The notes beneath the pieces were generated by a model that did no database searches, was not told the DNA's origin, and was given only the letters and a program-made list of their open reading frames with translations. 64,000 nt of DNA from JADKBO01 sp965230345 (GTDB lineage Bacteria; Bacteroidota; Bacteroidia; Chitinophagales; Saprospiraceae). The stretch spans positions 1,736,001 to 1,800,000 of the forward strand of contig CBDDKR010000002.1 in assembly GCA_965230345.1 (NCBI GenBank). Direction: 5' to 3'. Shown in pieces: positions 25,683-33,780 of this stretch (positions are counted from its first letter, which is position 1; each line of letters begins with the position of its first letter). The position numbers and the translations under genes are program-made.

Positions 25683-25739
25683 TATAAATACTACACCATT
25701 ACTTTAGGCTATTTTAGGTAGTTAGAAAGGGGGTAGGTG

Positions 25740-26843
25740 TTAGTAAGGTATATAGAATTGATCCTTGTCTGGGATATGAGTAATTATTTCAGGGGCACAT
25801 TTTATAATATTCAATAGCCTTGAACGTATCTGCAAGTAGGTCTCATTAGTTGGAACTTGAATATAAATATTATCAAGTTTTTGATTTCCTGATATGGGTT
25901 CTAAAATTTTAGCATCTATAGATCTATTAAAGTTTGGGAATGAATATCCTATAATTACTAAGGTGTTTGAGAAGATTATAGCTTGAGTAGCAAGGCTTAT
26001 TGCTTTTTTTTGGTTTGTATGGTTTTCCCAAGCAAAGTTAATCATGTTGGTTGCTACTCCATTTTCTAAGTCCGTAATTTTTTTTTTGAAATTAAGTAAT
26101 TCTATGCTTTTATATTCAGTAATAATTGAATTAGTTTTTTTGATTGATATTACTTCTTTCAGATTGTTACATTGACCGTTTAATTTTAAAATGTTTGATG
26201 AGTTTAAAATATCGAAAGACTTGTTTTTGTCTACTAATTCAGGAAATATATTTAGCTTATCAACAGTTTCTGGTAGGGTGGATTTGTTTGCTAAGTTATT
26301 GTAAGCTAGTTCCCACTGATTATCATAATTCCATGATATGATATTAATATTTTTAGGTAATAATAAGTTTCCAGAATGATCTTTATCTAGAAGAGTAGCT
26401 AAGAATACATCATACCTAAAATCAATTTTAGATCCAATGTCTTTCAACATCTTTGTTAGGGTATTAGTATTATTTGGCAATACTTCACTGTTTCTAGACA
26501 GGGTATTTTCTTTATTTACTTCTTCAAAAGTAAAAGCTGATTGCTCAAATAGAAAGTAAAGATTTAATAGTTGTTTTAAAGTTGCTAGATTAGATTGGTC
26601 ATCATTTAACCAAAGCTTTTTGGCATATGTGTCAGGCGTGTAGTGCTTTTTAATTTCCGTTATTATTGGTAAATATCTTGAATAGAGAATTTTTGATTCT
26701 GCTCTTACTCCAGAGATTGTAATATTCGAAGAAGGGTTTAATACCTCCATCATTACATCCATTCTTGGTGCCATAGAAGATACTAAAGGCATTGAGTAAT
26801 AGCTTGCACCTGCTCCAATTAAGTATGTGATTCTATTATTCAT
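25740..26843 (-). CDS. SIR2-like protein, probable defence effector
   Basis: 367 aa. Seen: N-terminal nucleotide-binding loop YLIGAGASYY (7-16), typical of SIR2-like domains; ISWNYDNQWE (169-178), equivalent to the TNYD motif with the catalytic-loop Asn N172 and Asp D174; LKLNGQ (219-224), where SIR2 proteins have a His in KLHG but this one has Asn222; and LVIIGYSFPNFNRSID (295-310), the end strand of SIR2-like proteins. The family hydrolyses or transfers ADP-ribose from NAD+ and is frequent in anti-phage systems. Loss of the His may alter or disable catalysis. Forms a two-gene minus-strand unit with the 203-aa protein upstream. Confidence 0.6.
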   Translation of the reverse strand: MNNRITYLIGAGASYYSMPLVSSMAPRMDVMMEVLNPSSNITISGVRAESKILYSRYLPIITEIKKHYTPDTYAKKLWLNDDQSNLATLKQLLNLYFLFEQSAFTFEEVNKENTLSRNSEVLPNNTNTLTKMLKDIGSKIDFRYDVFLATLLDKDHSGNLLLPKNINIISWNYDNQWELAYNNLANKSTLPETVDKLNIFPELVDKNKSFDILNSSNILKLNGQCNNLKEVISIKKTNSIITEYKSIELLNFKKKITDLENGVATNMINFAWENHTNQKKAISLATQAIIFSNTLVIIGYSFPNFNRSIDAKILEPISGNQKLDNIYIQVPTNETYLQIRSRLLNIIKCAPEIITHIPDKDQFYIPY

Positions 26844-26890
26844 ATTGTAGATTAGTTCTTAAATTAACATATGCATCCAATTGAGCTTCT

Positions 26891-27502
26891 TCACGCTTCT
26901 ATTTCTTGAAGATGTAATTCATTATTATCTACATCAATTATTTGAAAAGGTGTATTGGGAATGTAAATGGCTGATTCCTCCACTTTCTTAGTATCTATAA
27001 CATCAAGTAATTCATAAAGACTATATGCCCTAGAAGATTCATTTAATGGCATAATAATAAGTTTTATATGATCAATATAAGGTGATTCATCAATAGGGTG
27101 ATTTGATGACATTAGAAATTGCTCAGTTGTGATAATATTATTAACAGGTTTGTTTATCCAATGATTCTTAGTTTTAAGAGAACAGGAAGGAAGATAAACT
27201 AATAGCTTTCTTCTGCTTGTACTTTTTAGTTTTAATAGTGATTCTTCTAGTAAAAATGAGAAGTCAATCAGTGGGTTTAGAAGATTGTCATTTAGGTCTA
27301 TAGTTTTAAGGTGGCTATTAAGTTCTCTTGATCCTTTATGAAGGAAAGCATTAATAATAGCTGCATATCTCCAATCGCCTAGTAGTTCTTCTAGTAGAAC
27401 ATGTAGGTGCTTATAATTAGCTATATATTGATAACCTGACAAACAATCAAGGGATGAGTTATTTAGAAAATATGAGAGTACTTTTTCAAACGAGCTTTGC
27501 AT
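26891..27502 (-). CDS. Unknown element protein with possible ADP-ribosyltransferase-like C-terminus
   Basis: 203 aa. The N-terminal 90 residues are helical. The C-terminal half has a pattern like ADP-ribosyltransferases of the R-S-E class: KLLVYLPSC (about 99-107, where the family has VYRG), TTEQFLMSS (125-133, like FxSTS), then VEESAIYIPNTPFQIIDV and HLQEIE (174-202), like the E-x-E loop and the final strands (EEEvlfpPgTxFxV). The first-strand Arg is not obvious, so this may be a degenerate or different fold. It lies 47 bases upstream of the SIR2-like gene on the same strand, probably co-transcribed. Low certainty. Confidence 0.35.
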   Translation of the reverse strand: MQSSFEKVLSYFLNNSSLDCLSGYQYIANYKHLHVLLEELLGDWRYAAIINAFLHKGSRELNSHLKTIDLNDNLLNPLIDFSFLLEESLLKLKSTSRRKLLVYLPSCSLKTKNHWINKPVNNIITTEQFLMSSNHPIDESPYIDHIKLIIMPLNESSRAYSLYELLDVIDTKKVEESAIYIPNTPFQIIDVDNNELHLQEIEA

Positions 27503-27656
27503 ATTACAAAAATAAAAAACACCTGTGAATTATCTATTTCGCAGAAGCAATATGTATAATCAAATATTGTAGCGCATGATCTGAAATAAAGGATTAACTT
27601 AGAGTTTTATTAGAATTGATGTTGTGAAAACTGTGCAATATCTGTGCATTAGAAAC

Positions 27657-27690
27657 AAAAGATCCCGTACATCATTGATATACAGGATCC
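27657..27690 (-). terminator. Element-borne terminator for tRNA-Glu (right side)
   Basis: On the minus strand GGATCCTGTA, an 11-base loop, TACGGGATCTTTTG (one G-T pair). It follows the right tRNA-Glu copy and would replace the original terminator separated by insertion. Confidence 0.6.
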
Positions 27691-27700
27691 TTGTAAAACT

Positions 27701-27804
27701 TCTTAGTAGCCCGTAGGGGAATCGAACCCCTGTTTCCAGGATGAAAACCTGGCGTCCTAACCGCTGGACGAACGGGCCTTGTTTTTAAAAGCAGTGCAAA
27801 GATA
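27701..27804. repeat. Right attachment repeat (attR), 104 bp
   Basis: Partner of 19622-19725 with one difference (C at 27710). It holds the complete right tRNA-Glu copy and its -7 box. Flanking bases on both sides differ from the left repeat, fixing its limits. Confidence 0.85.
27707..27778 (-). tRNA. tRNA-Glu (anticodon TTC), right copy, functional
   Basis: Same sequence as the left copy except that the acceptor 3' strand is ACGGGCT, so C3 pairs with G70. Anticodon TTC, no encoded CCA. It has a full promoter (-33 TTG, 19 bases, TATCTTTG) just upstream and a terminator downstream. It should be the expressed copy. Confidence 0.93.
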
Positions 27805-27826
27805 GAAACGAAATTTATTTTTGCAA
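27797..27826 (-). promoter_or_regulatory. Promoter of the right tRNA-Glu copy
   Basis: On the minus strand TTG (27824-27826), 19 bases, TATCTTTG (27797-27804), the Bacteroidota -33/-7 consensus. Expected transcription start near 27790, about 12 bases before the tRNA. Confidence 0.65.
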
Positions 27827-27921
27827 GAATTATTTAGCGTTTTTTTTAAAATATTTTAAGCTTCAAATGAAGGTTGAATTATAAGTGTTTGAAAAACAAA
27901 TGTATATGTCGATTGCAGAAT

Positions 27922-27955
27922 TGAAAAAAAATAAGTAATTATTATTGATTACTTA
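27922..27955 (-). terminator. Terminator overlapping the stop of the ABC ATPase gene
   Basis: On the minus strand TAAGTAAT, 8-base loop, ATTACTTA, then TTTTTTTT. The left arm includes the stop codon of the ATPase gene. It ends the ABC transporter operon. Confidence 0.7.
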
Positions 27956-28758
27956 GATGAGCTGATTTCTATCATTTTATCTTCTATGTAATGTACAAGT
28001 TGAGTATAGTGAGGATCCCTTTTTGTAGATCTATTTCGGTGTATAGGTAAGTCTATATCGATGTGTTCCACAAATCTCGAGGGTGCATACTTCATGATAT
28101 AAATATCATCGGCTAGATAGACTGCTTCACTTATATCGTGAGTAACAAATATTATAGTTGATTGGAATTTTTCCCAAAGTGAAGTTAAAAGATCTTGCAT
28201 TTGAATTCGAGTTTTCACGTCCAATGCACCAAAGGGTTCATCCATCAATAAAAGCTTAGAGTTCGCAAGTAAACTTCGTGCAATTGCAACCCGCTGAAGC
28301 TGTCCTCCTGATAAAGTAGGGTAGATGGCATATTTGTTTTCATGACCTTCCAATCCAACAAGTTTGATCATCTCCATTGCTCGTTCATCTCTTTCTTTCT
28401 TGGGTACTCCTTGAAATTTTAAAGATAATCCTACATTTTCAAGAACCGTATACCAAGGCAGTGAAGAATATTGTTGAAACACCATGCTGACTCTTGTATT
28501 AAAGTCTATAGGCTTGTTATCAATTTTGATTGTTCCTTCAGTAGGCTTTTGTAGGCCGGCTATATATCTTAATAAAGTAGATTTCCCACATCCACTCATA
28601 CCAAGAATAACTACAAATTGTCCTTGATTGGGTTTGTCTTCAATGATAAAGTCCAAATCTTTGATAATCCAATTTTTCCCACCATCATAACTTTGAGAAA
28701 TGTTACGAAGTTCGACAATATTTTGCTGATCCGGTCGGTCTACAAATATGGGATTCAT
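27949..28758 (-). CDS. ABC transporter ATP-binding protein (nitrate/sulfonate/taurine type)
   Basis: Energises uptake through the partner permease. Seen: Walker A GMSGCGKST (53-61), Q-loop VFQQYSSLPWYTVLENV, signature LSGGQLQRVAIARSLL, Walker B LLLMDEPFGALD and H-loop IIFVTHDISEAVYLADDIYIM. The SLPWYTVLENV and FGALDVKTRIQMQDLL wording is typical of the SsuB/TauB/NrtD group. 269 aa. Its start overlaps the permease stop by four bases (28755-28758), so translation is coupled. Substrate unknown. Confidence 0.9.
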   Translation of the reverse strand: MNPIFVDRPDQQNIVELRNISQSYDGGKNWIIKDLDFIIEDKPNQGQFVVILGMSGCGKSTLLRYIAGLQKPTEGTIKIDNKPIDFNTRVSMVFQQYSSLPWYTVLENVGLSLKFQGVPKKERDERAMEMIKLVGLEGHENKYAIYPTLSGGQLQRVAIARSLLANSKLLLMDEPFGALDVKTRIQMQDLLTSLWEKFQSTIIFVTHDISEAVYLADDIYIMKYAPSRFVEHIDIDLPIHRNRSTKRDPHYTQLVHYIEDKMIEISSSK

Positions 28759-29828
28759 GCCTTTTTATTTAAATATTTTCGGATAATGCTGTTGACTTGG
28801 ATCAAAATAATGGAAATGGCAATAAAATGAATGACCCATTGTCTATCTCCAAAAAAGTAATCTAGAGCTTTGGCCTCTGAGATTATAGGACTTAGTTCAT
28901 TTATAGCAAGAAGAATATAGAGAATTATTCCTATGACACCTAAAGCTTGAAGTGTGAAATTCGTAATTGCTTTAAGCGGAGACTGTGCGGCTGAAGTATC
29001 TTTATTTCGATGGGCATGTTTTACTTGGTATTTGTAGGGAAACAACCTTTTATCTAATGTTGCAAACAGACGATCTTGAAATACACCAATGAGCATGATA
29101 ATGATTAGAAGAGCAAAAGTTTTATCTACTCTACCTTGACGTTGCGCTGCACTATAAATAAGTTGGCCAATACCACCTTCAGATCCAGTCGTCTCAATTA
29201 CTATAATATATGTCCATGAAATGGCAGTCAAAACTCTAATGTCGTCCATGATTTTGGAAAGAACTGAAGGAACAAACACCGAGGTAAATGTTTGCCATTT
29301 GCTAGCACCTAAGGTATGCACTGTTTTAACATATACATCGTCTACTTCATCAACTCTTACAATCATGGTTGGTAATAGATATATGAATATACCAAATGCA
29401 AGAAAGTTGATTTTCATTTCAGACCCAATGCCATACCAAATAATGAATAACCCAATAAGGGCTGTAATAGGCAAGAATCTAATGGCATCAACAAGCTTTT
29501 GAAAGAGTCCTCTGGTTAAGGGGATTAATCCAACTAGGTATCCTATAGGTATGCCCCATAGAATTGCTTTAATGTAGCCACCATAATTAAGAGCAAGAGA
29601 TAGGGTAATGTTTTTTATGAGTTCATTATCTCGATACAAATCACCAAATGCTTGTACTACCTTGGATGGAGAAGGCAATATTTGTTTTGGTATTAAAGGT
29701 GATTCTCCAATTGTAAGTATGACCCAAATGGAGAGTAAAACAACAATTCCAATTATTGCCAATACGATAGATGTTCTTCCTTTTAAAGAAGCTCTTAAAC
29801 TAAACAAGGCATTGGAATCGTAAATCAT
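28755..29828 (-). CDS. ABC transporter permease with extra C-terminal helices
   Basis: Inner-membrane permease of the SsuC/TauC type. Seen: first helix about 18-38, then a periplasmic stretch ESPLIPKQILPSPSKVVQAF typical of this group, a central BPD_transp domain with the EAA-like loop VKTVHTLGASKWQTFTSVFVPSVLSKIMDD contacting the ATPase, and IVIETTGSEGGIGQLI. Unlike usual permeases (about 260 aa), it is 357 aa, with two additional hydrophobic segments after residue about 285 (LQALGVIGIILYILLAI and WVIHFIAISIILIQ). Together with the OmpA-fused binding protein this marks an unusual transporter. Confidence 0.85.
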   Translation of the reverse strand: MIYDSNALFSLRASLKGRTSIVLAIIGIVVLLSIWVILTIGESPLIPKQILPSPSKVVQAFGDLYRDNELIKNITLSLALNYGGYIKAILWGIPIGYLVGLIPLTRGLFQKLVDAIRFLPITALIGLFIIWYGIGSEMKINFLAFGIFIYLLPTMIVRVDEVDDVYVKTVHTLGASKWQTFTSVFVPSVLSKIMDDIRVLTAISWTYIIVIETTGSEGGIGQLIYSAAQRQGRVDKTFALLIIIMLIGVFQDRLFATLDKRLFPYKYQVKHAHRNKDTSAAQSPLKAITNFTLQALGVIGIILYILLAINELSPIISEAKALDYFFGDRQWVIHFIAISIILIQVNSIIRKYLNKKA

Positions 29829-29854
29829 ACTCTCAATTGGGATTTTTACTTAGA

Positions 29855-31441
29855 TTATCCTCCGATGAGTTGAAAATCTGTTCTTCTATTTTTAGCCTTA
29901 CATTCATCATTTGCATTGGATTCACAACCTTTTACAGGTTTGTCAGGTCCATTACCTACTATGATAAATCGATTGGGGTCCATGTTGTATGCATTTTGCA
30001 AATAGTCAGCAACCGCCTGAGCTCTCTTCTTGGATAAATTGATGTTCATTTGTCGTTTACCTACATTATCCGTATTGCCCTCAATTCTCACTTTGGAGTT
30101 TCCAAAGATCTTAGCTGTTTCAGCAAACTGAATATCAATAATAGTTTTGGCATTTTCACTTAGTGCAGATTGACCGGTATTAAAGTTGATTGAAACTGGT
30201 TTTGACGAAATGGCTGGAGCTGTTTTATCTTGAGCTGATTTAGCAAAGGTTTTGGGCTTTTCAGACTTATATTCTTCACCCATTAGTTTAGCATTGTTAA
30301 TAGCCGAAGTATTGATGGCTGATCTCCAACTCGGAGCTTGCTTTTCTGAATCTCCGGTTTCAACAAATTTAACCGACATCTTTTCATATAGATCTTGTCC
30401 CTTTTGACCTTTGTAACCAGGATTTAATCCAAAGAAATTAAGATTGTCCCCGTGATTTGTCCAATAAACTGTTGACATCATCCCTAAAGCATCTTCAGGA
30501 GATACCCCATTAAGTTCTGCCAAATATTTAGCTGCTTTTCCATGATTAGCTTCATTGGTCAATTCAGCAACACCTTTCATCCAACCTTCGTAAAATCCAT
30601 TAATCATTTTGGCATTTTCGTTGATGAATTTTTCAGAGGCAAACATAATATCAGCAATGATGTGAGACTGCTCTTTTGTAGTCAAAAGAATTTTAGAGCC
30701 TGGTACATCTCTAGTGGCTAATATGTCGTCTGGGCTCCAAACTACTGCGGCATCAATATCATTAGATCTGAAGAGTTCAGCAGCTTTTAAATTATCCGCA
30801 GTTTTGACAACTTCAACATCAGAGTATTTTAACCCTGCAGCTTCTAAAGAAGAGATTAGAAGTGTTTGTGCTGGTGACGGAACTGCTACGGCTACTTTTT
30901 TCCCTTTTAAATCATTGATGTTATTAATTCCTCTTTTAACAATAATGGCATCGCCACCACGTGACCAATCCACTTGCATAAATGCTTTTGGCCCAAGCGC
31001 GTTAATGTCTTCTGGTGCGGTATATAGTGGAAATGCATCTGCCGTTTGAACCAAGACATCATATTCGCCAGCAATCCATGCGTTTAGAGCATTGATAAGG
31101 TTGTTTTCTACTTTAAAATCTACCTTAAATCCATAATCTTTATAAAATCTACTTCGTGTATTAGCTTTAGCTCCCTCATTGTAATAAAGGCCAGGAGCAT
31201 AACCACCCCATGTAACCAATTGAACCTTTAATGTATTGGGGTCCTTTGAAGAAGTATTATTTGATACAGGAGTATTCGAGTTGTTTACATCTTCATTGCT
31301 TTCTTGAGCAGTCTTTGCTTTTTGCTGAAGATCTTGTCCTACTTGAGTATTATTCAAAAAATATCGTACACCGAAAAAGATAGCGGCTAGGATAATTAGG
31401 GTTATTAATAATTTTGAGAATCCGGTAAGTCTAGTTGCCAT
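29855..31441 (-). CDS. ABC substrate-binding protein fused to an OmpA domain
   Basis: 528 aa. Seen: one N-terminal membrane helix (about 9-28, KLLITLIILAAIFFGVRYFL) as anchor; a linker rich in Asn, Ser and Thr; a type II periplasmic binding domain of the NMT1/SsuA kind (about 70-380: VQLVTWGGYAPGLYYNEG, VKRGINNINDLKGKKVAV, AAELFRSNDIDAAVVW); and a C-terminal OmpA domain (about 410-528: INFNTGQSALSENAKTIID, VRIEGNTDNVGKRQMN, LSKKRAQAVADYL, KNRRTDFQLIGG). It would thus be tethered at the inner membrane and to peptidoglycan. The fusion occurs in Bacteroidota and is sometimes labelled phosphate-binding; ligand unproven. Confidence 0.85.
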   Translation of the reverse strand: MATRLTGFSKLLITLIILAAIFFGVRYFLNNTQVGQDLQQKAKTAQESNEDVNNSNTPVSNNTSSKDPNTLKVQLVTWGGYAPGLYYNEGAKANTRSRFYKDYGFKVDFKVENNLINALNAWIAGEYDVLVQTADAFPLYTAPEDINALGPKAFMQVDWSRGGDAIIVKRGINNINDLKGKKVAVAVPSPAQTLLISSLEAAGLKYSDVEVVKTADNLKAAELFRSNDIDAAVVWSPDDILATRDVPGSKILLTTKEQSHIIADIMFASEKFINENAKMINGFYEGWMKGVAELTNEANHGKAAKYLAELNGVSPEDALGMMSTVYWTNHGDNLNFFGLNPGYKGQKGQDLYEKMSVKFVETGDSEKQAPSWRSAINTSAINNAKLMGEEYKSEKPKTFAKSAQDKTAPAISSKPVSINFNTGQSALSENAKTIIDIQFAETAKIFGNSKVRIEGNTDNVGKRQMNINLSKKRAQAVADYLQNAYNMDPNRFIIVGNGPDKPVKGCESNANDECKAKNRRTDFQLIGG

Positions 31442-31456
31442 GATTGATTTATTGTT

Positions 31457-32482
31457 TTATTCAAAAAAAGAATCGTACTGATTGGAAGATCTTTCTATTG
31501 GTTGTTTTTCTTCAACGGGATGATTGAGTTCTAATATTTCGCTTTCATCCTCTTTTTCTACTTGCTCTATGATAAGATCTTTGTCGTCTCCCAAAAGAAG
31601 AGATTGCCCTTGATTTTCCCATTTTTCTAACATTTTCAGGCCTTCTTCTTCGAATACACCATTTTGTAAATCGATGCTTTGCATAAAGTTTTCTGACATA
31701 GACATAAATTGTTCCATTTCTCCAACTTTATTTGCTACGTCATCAGCTATTGCTTCAAGAGCAGCATCGAAGAGTTCCTTCTTATCCTTATCTCCTTTAA
31801 TGACGTTCATAGCCGATTTCATTGCGGAATGGGATGCCATAATTGCCTTTCGTTCTTGTTCTTTAACTTTCACTTGATCTTCTATATCTTCCACCAAGAT
31901 GTAACTGTTGTCATACATCTTATTGAGGACGCGATAAAGGATTTCCATTTTCTTAAGTAATTCTTCAAGCCGAACATTTGATTCTTTTAACCTACCTGCC
32001 TTTCGACTTTTCAGAATCATTTGATTCTTTTCGTTATTGGCTTTTGCTTTATTTGCCAAATCAAGATTAGAGTGAATCGCCTTTTTATTATTCAGAATAG
32101 TTTCTTTGAGTTTATGCATTTGCCCTCTTAATTTGGCAATCTGCTTTCTCATGGATTTTAAGTTGGCTTTTAAGTCATCTAGATAACCATTTAGTATAGA
32201 TATAGGGTCGATTTTTATAAACATACTTGTAATCCATCGCATAGAAGACTTGAAAACATAGGTAAAAAGTGCTCGAGCTTTAGAATCTAAGGCCATATAT
32301 ATGATAAGACCCAAAGCGGCTAAGGTTAAGGTAAGCCCAATAGTTGTTCCTGCAAATGCTATTAGGGATACGAAAAATTTATTCACCAACCATCCTAGTC
32401 CTAAGGCTAAACCACTTAATACAATGACACCAGTTTTGCCTTCTGGTTTTTGCCAAAATGATTTCCTTTTTGATTTTGTCAT
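31457..32482 (-). CDS. Membrane-anchored coiled-coil protein of the ABC-OmpA cluster
   Basis: 341 aa, not assigned to a known function. Seen: basic N-terminus, two hydrophobic segments (about 16-40 and 43-63, with small-residue-rich LALGLGWLVNKFFVSLIAF), then a long Lys/Glu-rich coiled coil (about 95-260) and an acidic tail (LLLGDDKDLIIEQVEKEDESEIL). Coiled-coil makeup with an N-terminal membrane anchor recalls PspA/IM30-type membrane-stress proteins in general build only. It lies 15 bases upstream of the substrate-binding/OmpA gene and is probably co-transcribed. Confidence 0.55.
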   Translation of the reverse strand: MTKSKRKSFWQKPEGKTGVIVLSGLALGLGWLVNKFFVSLIAFAGTTIGLTLTLAALGLIIYMALDSKARALFTYVFKSSMRWITSMFIKIDPISILNGYLDDLKANLKSMRKQIAKLRGQMHKLKETILNNKKAIHSNLDLANKAKANNEKNQMILKSRKAGRLKESNVRLEELLKKMEILYRVLNKMYDNSYILVEDIEDQVKVKEQERKAIMASHSAMKSAMNVIKGDKDKKELFDAALEAIADDVANKVGEMEQFMSMSENFMQSIDLQNGVFEEEGLKMLEKWENQGQSLLLGDDKDLIIEQVEKEDESEILELNHPVEEKQPIERSSNQYDSFFE

Positions 32483-32792
32483 TTTTGAATTTTCATTTTG
32501 ATAGAAAATTATATCATTCTATCATTTTTACTCAAGATTCCGTGAAATACAAGTATACAAAAAAAACAATGAATAGATAATAAGAATGCTACTACATATG
32601 GTATTTATTCGACGGATTCGAAATGTCGATAGAATTACTCTAATCATTCAGTAAAACGAAGTGATTCGTGCTAAACTACAATTAGTGTTTTATATTTTGT
32701 GTTGGGGTAACAATGATCTGTACGGCACTGCAAAAGGTATAAGTTGCGTAGCTTAAGATCCTCTTCTTGATAGTTTGGGTATGGGAAAGGGC
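32483..32792. other. 310-bp intergenic gap
   Basis: Between two coiled-coil protein genes on the same strand. I see no gene, no exact -7 box on the minus strand and no strong hairpin. A promoter for the four-gene block 27949-32482 is expected here. Confidence 0.3.
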
Positions 32793-33449
32793 TTAAGAAT
32801 GATCACTTATTTTCTGAATGTCATTTACAATTTGCTGAACGATCATTTTATATGCATGCGCAAATTGATTGTTCGTTTCACTTATTTTTTTTGAAGATGC
32901 CTCGATCGAATTACTTTTTTGATTAAGTTGATCCTTTAAATCTAAGATTTCTTGATTAAGACGAGCTATTTCTTCTTCCTTTTGCTTAATAGTTGATTGA
33001 ATTTGAGTGAGCCCTGAGGATTTCTCATTATCTATCTTTTGTTGTTGAGCTAAAAGAGCTTTTTGAAATTTTTGATCCTCAACTTTTAGAATATTTAAGT
33101 ATTGTTGTGCACTAGAAGTAATGGATTCCGGCGTAGCACCCATTGTCTTGGCCATGGCTAAAGCAGAATTGTATCTTGTAGCTTCTTCCATTTGAATATC
33201 CCCAAGGTTTTGAAGACTTTGTTTAAATTCGAGATAATCAAAGCCCTCCATATTGTTTTTCTCAATAGCTCCAAGCAAAATATCAATGAATTTTGGGTCG
33301 GCACTACCTTGGATTTCTATGGGAGCAGGAATGCTTGATTTAGGAGGTGTTGAGGTCTCAGTTTTTTGGACTTCTTCGTTTTGTCCAGATTCATTTTTTG
33401 TAAACTCTTCATCAGAAACAATAAATAGCTTTTTTAGCTTGTCAAACAT
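32793..33449 (-). CDS. Coiled-coil protein of unknown function linked to the ABC-OmpA cluster
   Basis: 218 aa, soluble. Seen: N-terminal MFDKLKKLFIVSDEEF, a Pro/Thr/Ser-rich linker, a conserved-looking block DPKFIDILLGAIEKNNMEGFDYLEFKQ-type (about 50-80), a helical bundle MAKTMGATPESITSSAQQY, then a long coiled coil (about 125-195). I recall proteins of this layout beside ABC substrate-binding/OmpA genes in Bacteroidota. No function is known to me. It is separated from the other cluster genes by about 310 bases. Confidence 0.5.
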   Translation of the reverse strand: MFDKLKKLFIVSDEEFTKNESGQNEEVQKTETSTPPKSSIPAPIEIQGSADPKFIDILLGAIEKNNMEGFDYLEFKQSLQNLGDIQMEEATRYNSALAMAKTMGATPESITSSAQQYLNILKVEDQKFQKALLAQQQKIDNEKSSGLTQIQSTIKQKEEEIARLNQEILDLKDQLNQKSNSIEASSKKISETNNQFAHAYKMIVQQIVNDIQKISDHS

Positions 33450-33780
33450 TTTGTGCTTTTTTTTAGAATAAAAATATAAAGGGATATTATTGCTTTATCA
33501 AGTCAGAAGTACGAAATTAATGATTTTACCATTTATTATTACGATACATGTAGTAGATCGTTTTGTTAAGGTGTAAATGTTAAAACTCGGTTTAATTATT
33601 ACTTTTTGTAGTGTATATTGTTTTTGGTAACAAAAATGCAGCACTTGGTGTCAATAATCATGAAATATTGTTTAAATAACTGACAATTAGTTTTATATTT
33701 GCCTAGCTAATTGAATTTTGGTCATTCGATTGCGCTATGACCCTATAATCCATGACAATTGAAGGAAGAAACCCCGGATG
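33450..33780. other. 331-bp gap with plus-strand promoter-like box and hairpin
   Basis: Between the coiled-coil gene start and the ctlX-type gene end. TATATTTG (33694-33701, exact -7 box) points to the plus strand, where no gene follows. A small hairpin GGTCAT / ATGACC (33720-33725 / 33737-33742) lies downstream. A small RNA is possible but unproven. Confidence 0.25.

Larger units (their letters stand above)
19622..27804. mobile_element. Integrative element inserted in tRNA-Glu, about 8.1 kb
   Basis: Direct 104-bp tRNA-Glu repeats at both ends, a tyrosine recombinase next to the left one, and accessory genes between (XRE regulator, RecA-like ATPase, polymerase-like protein, SIR2-like protein, possible ADP-ribosyltransferase-like protein) fit an integrative element. 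No relaxase, terminase, capsid or conjugation gene is visible. It is therefore either a small phage-satellite-like island or an integrated plasmid-like element that needs a helper to move. The genes are strongly AT-rich with many ATA and AGA codons. A host-side terminator at the left and an element-side terminator at 27657 agree with insertion into the tRNA 3' side. Confidence 0.85.

Noticed and set aside
19628..27778. Two tRNA-Glu genes as an ordinary tandem tRNA duplication
   Set aside because: The copies are 8 kb apart, the identity extends past the tRNA, and an integrase gene sits beside one repeat; an insertion explains all of this better.
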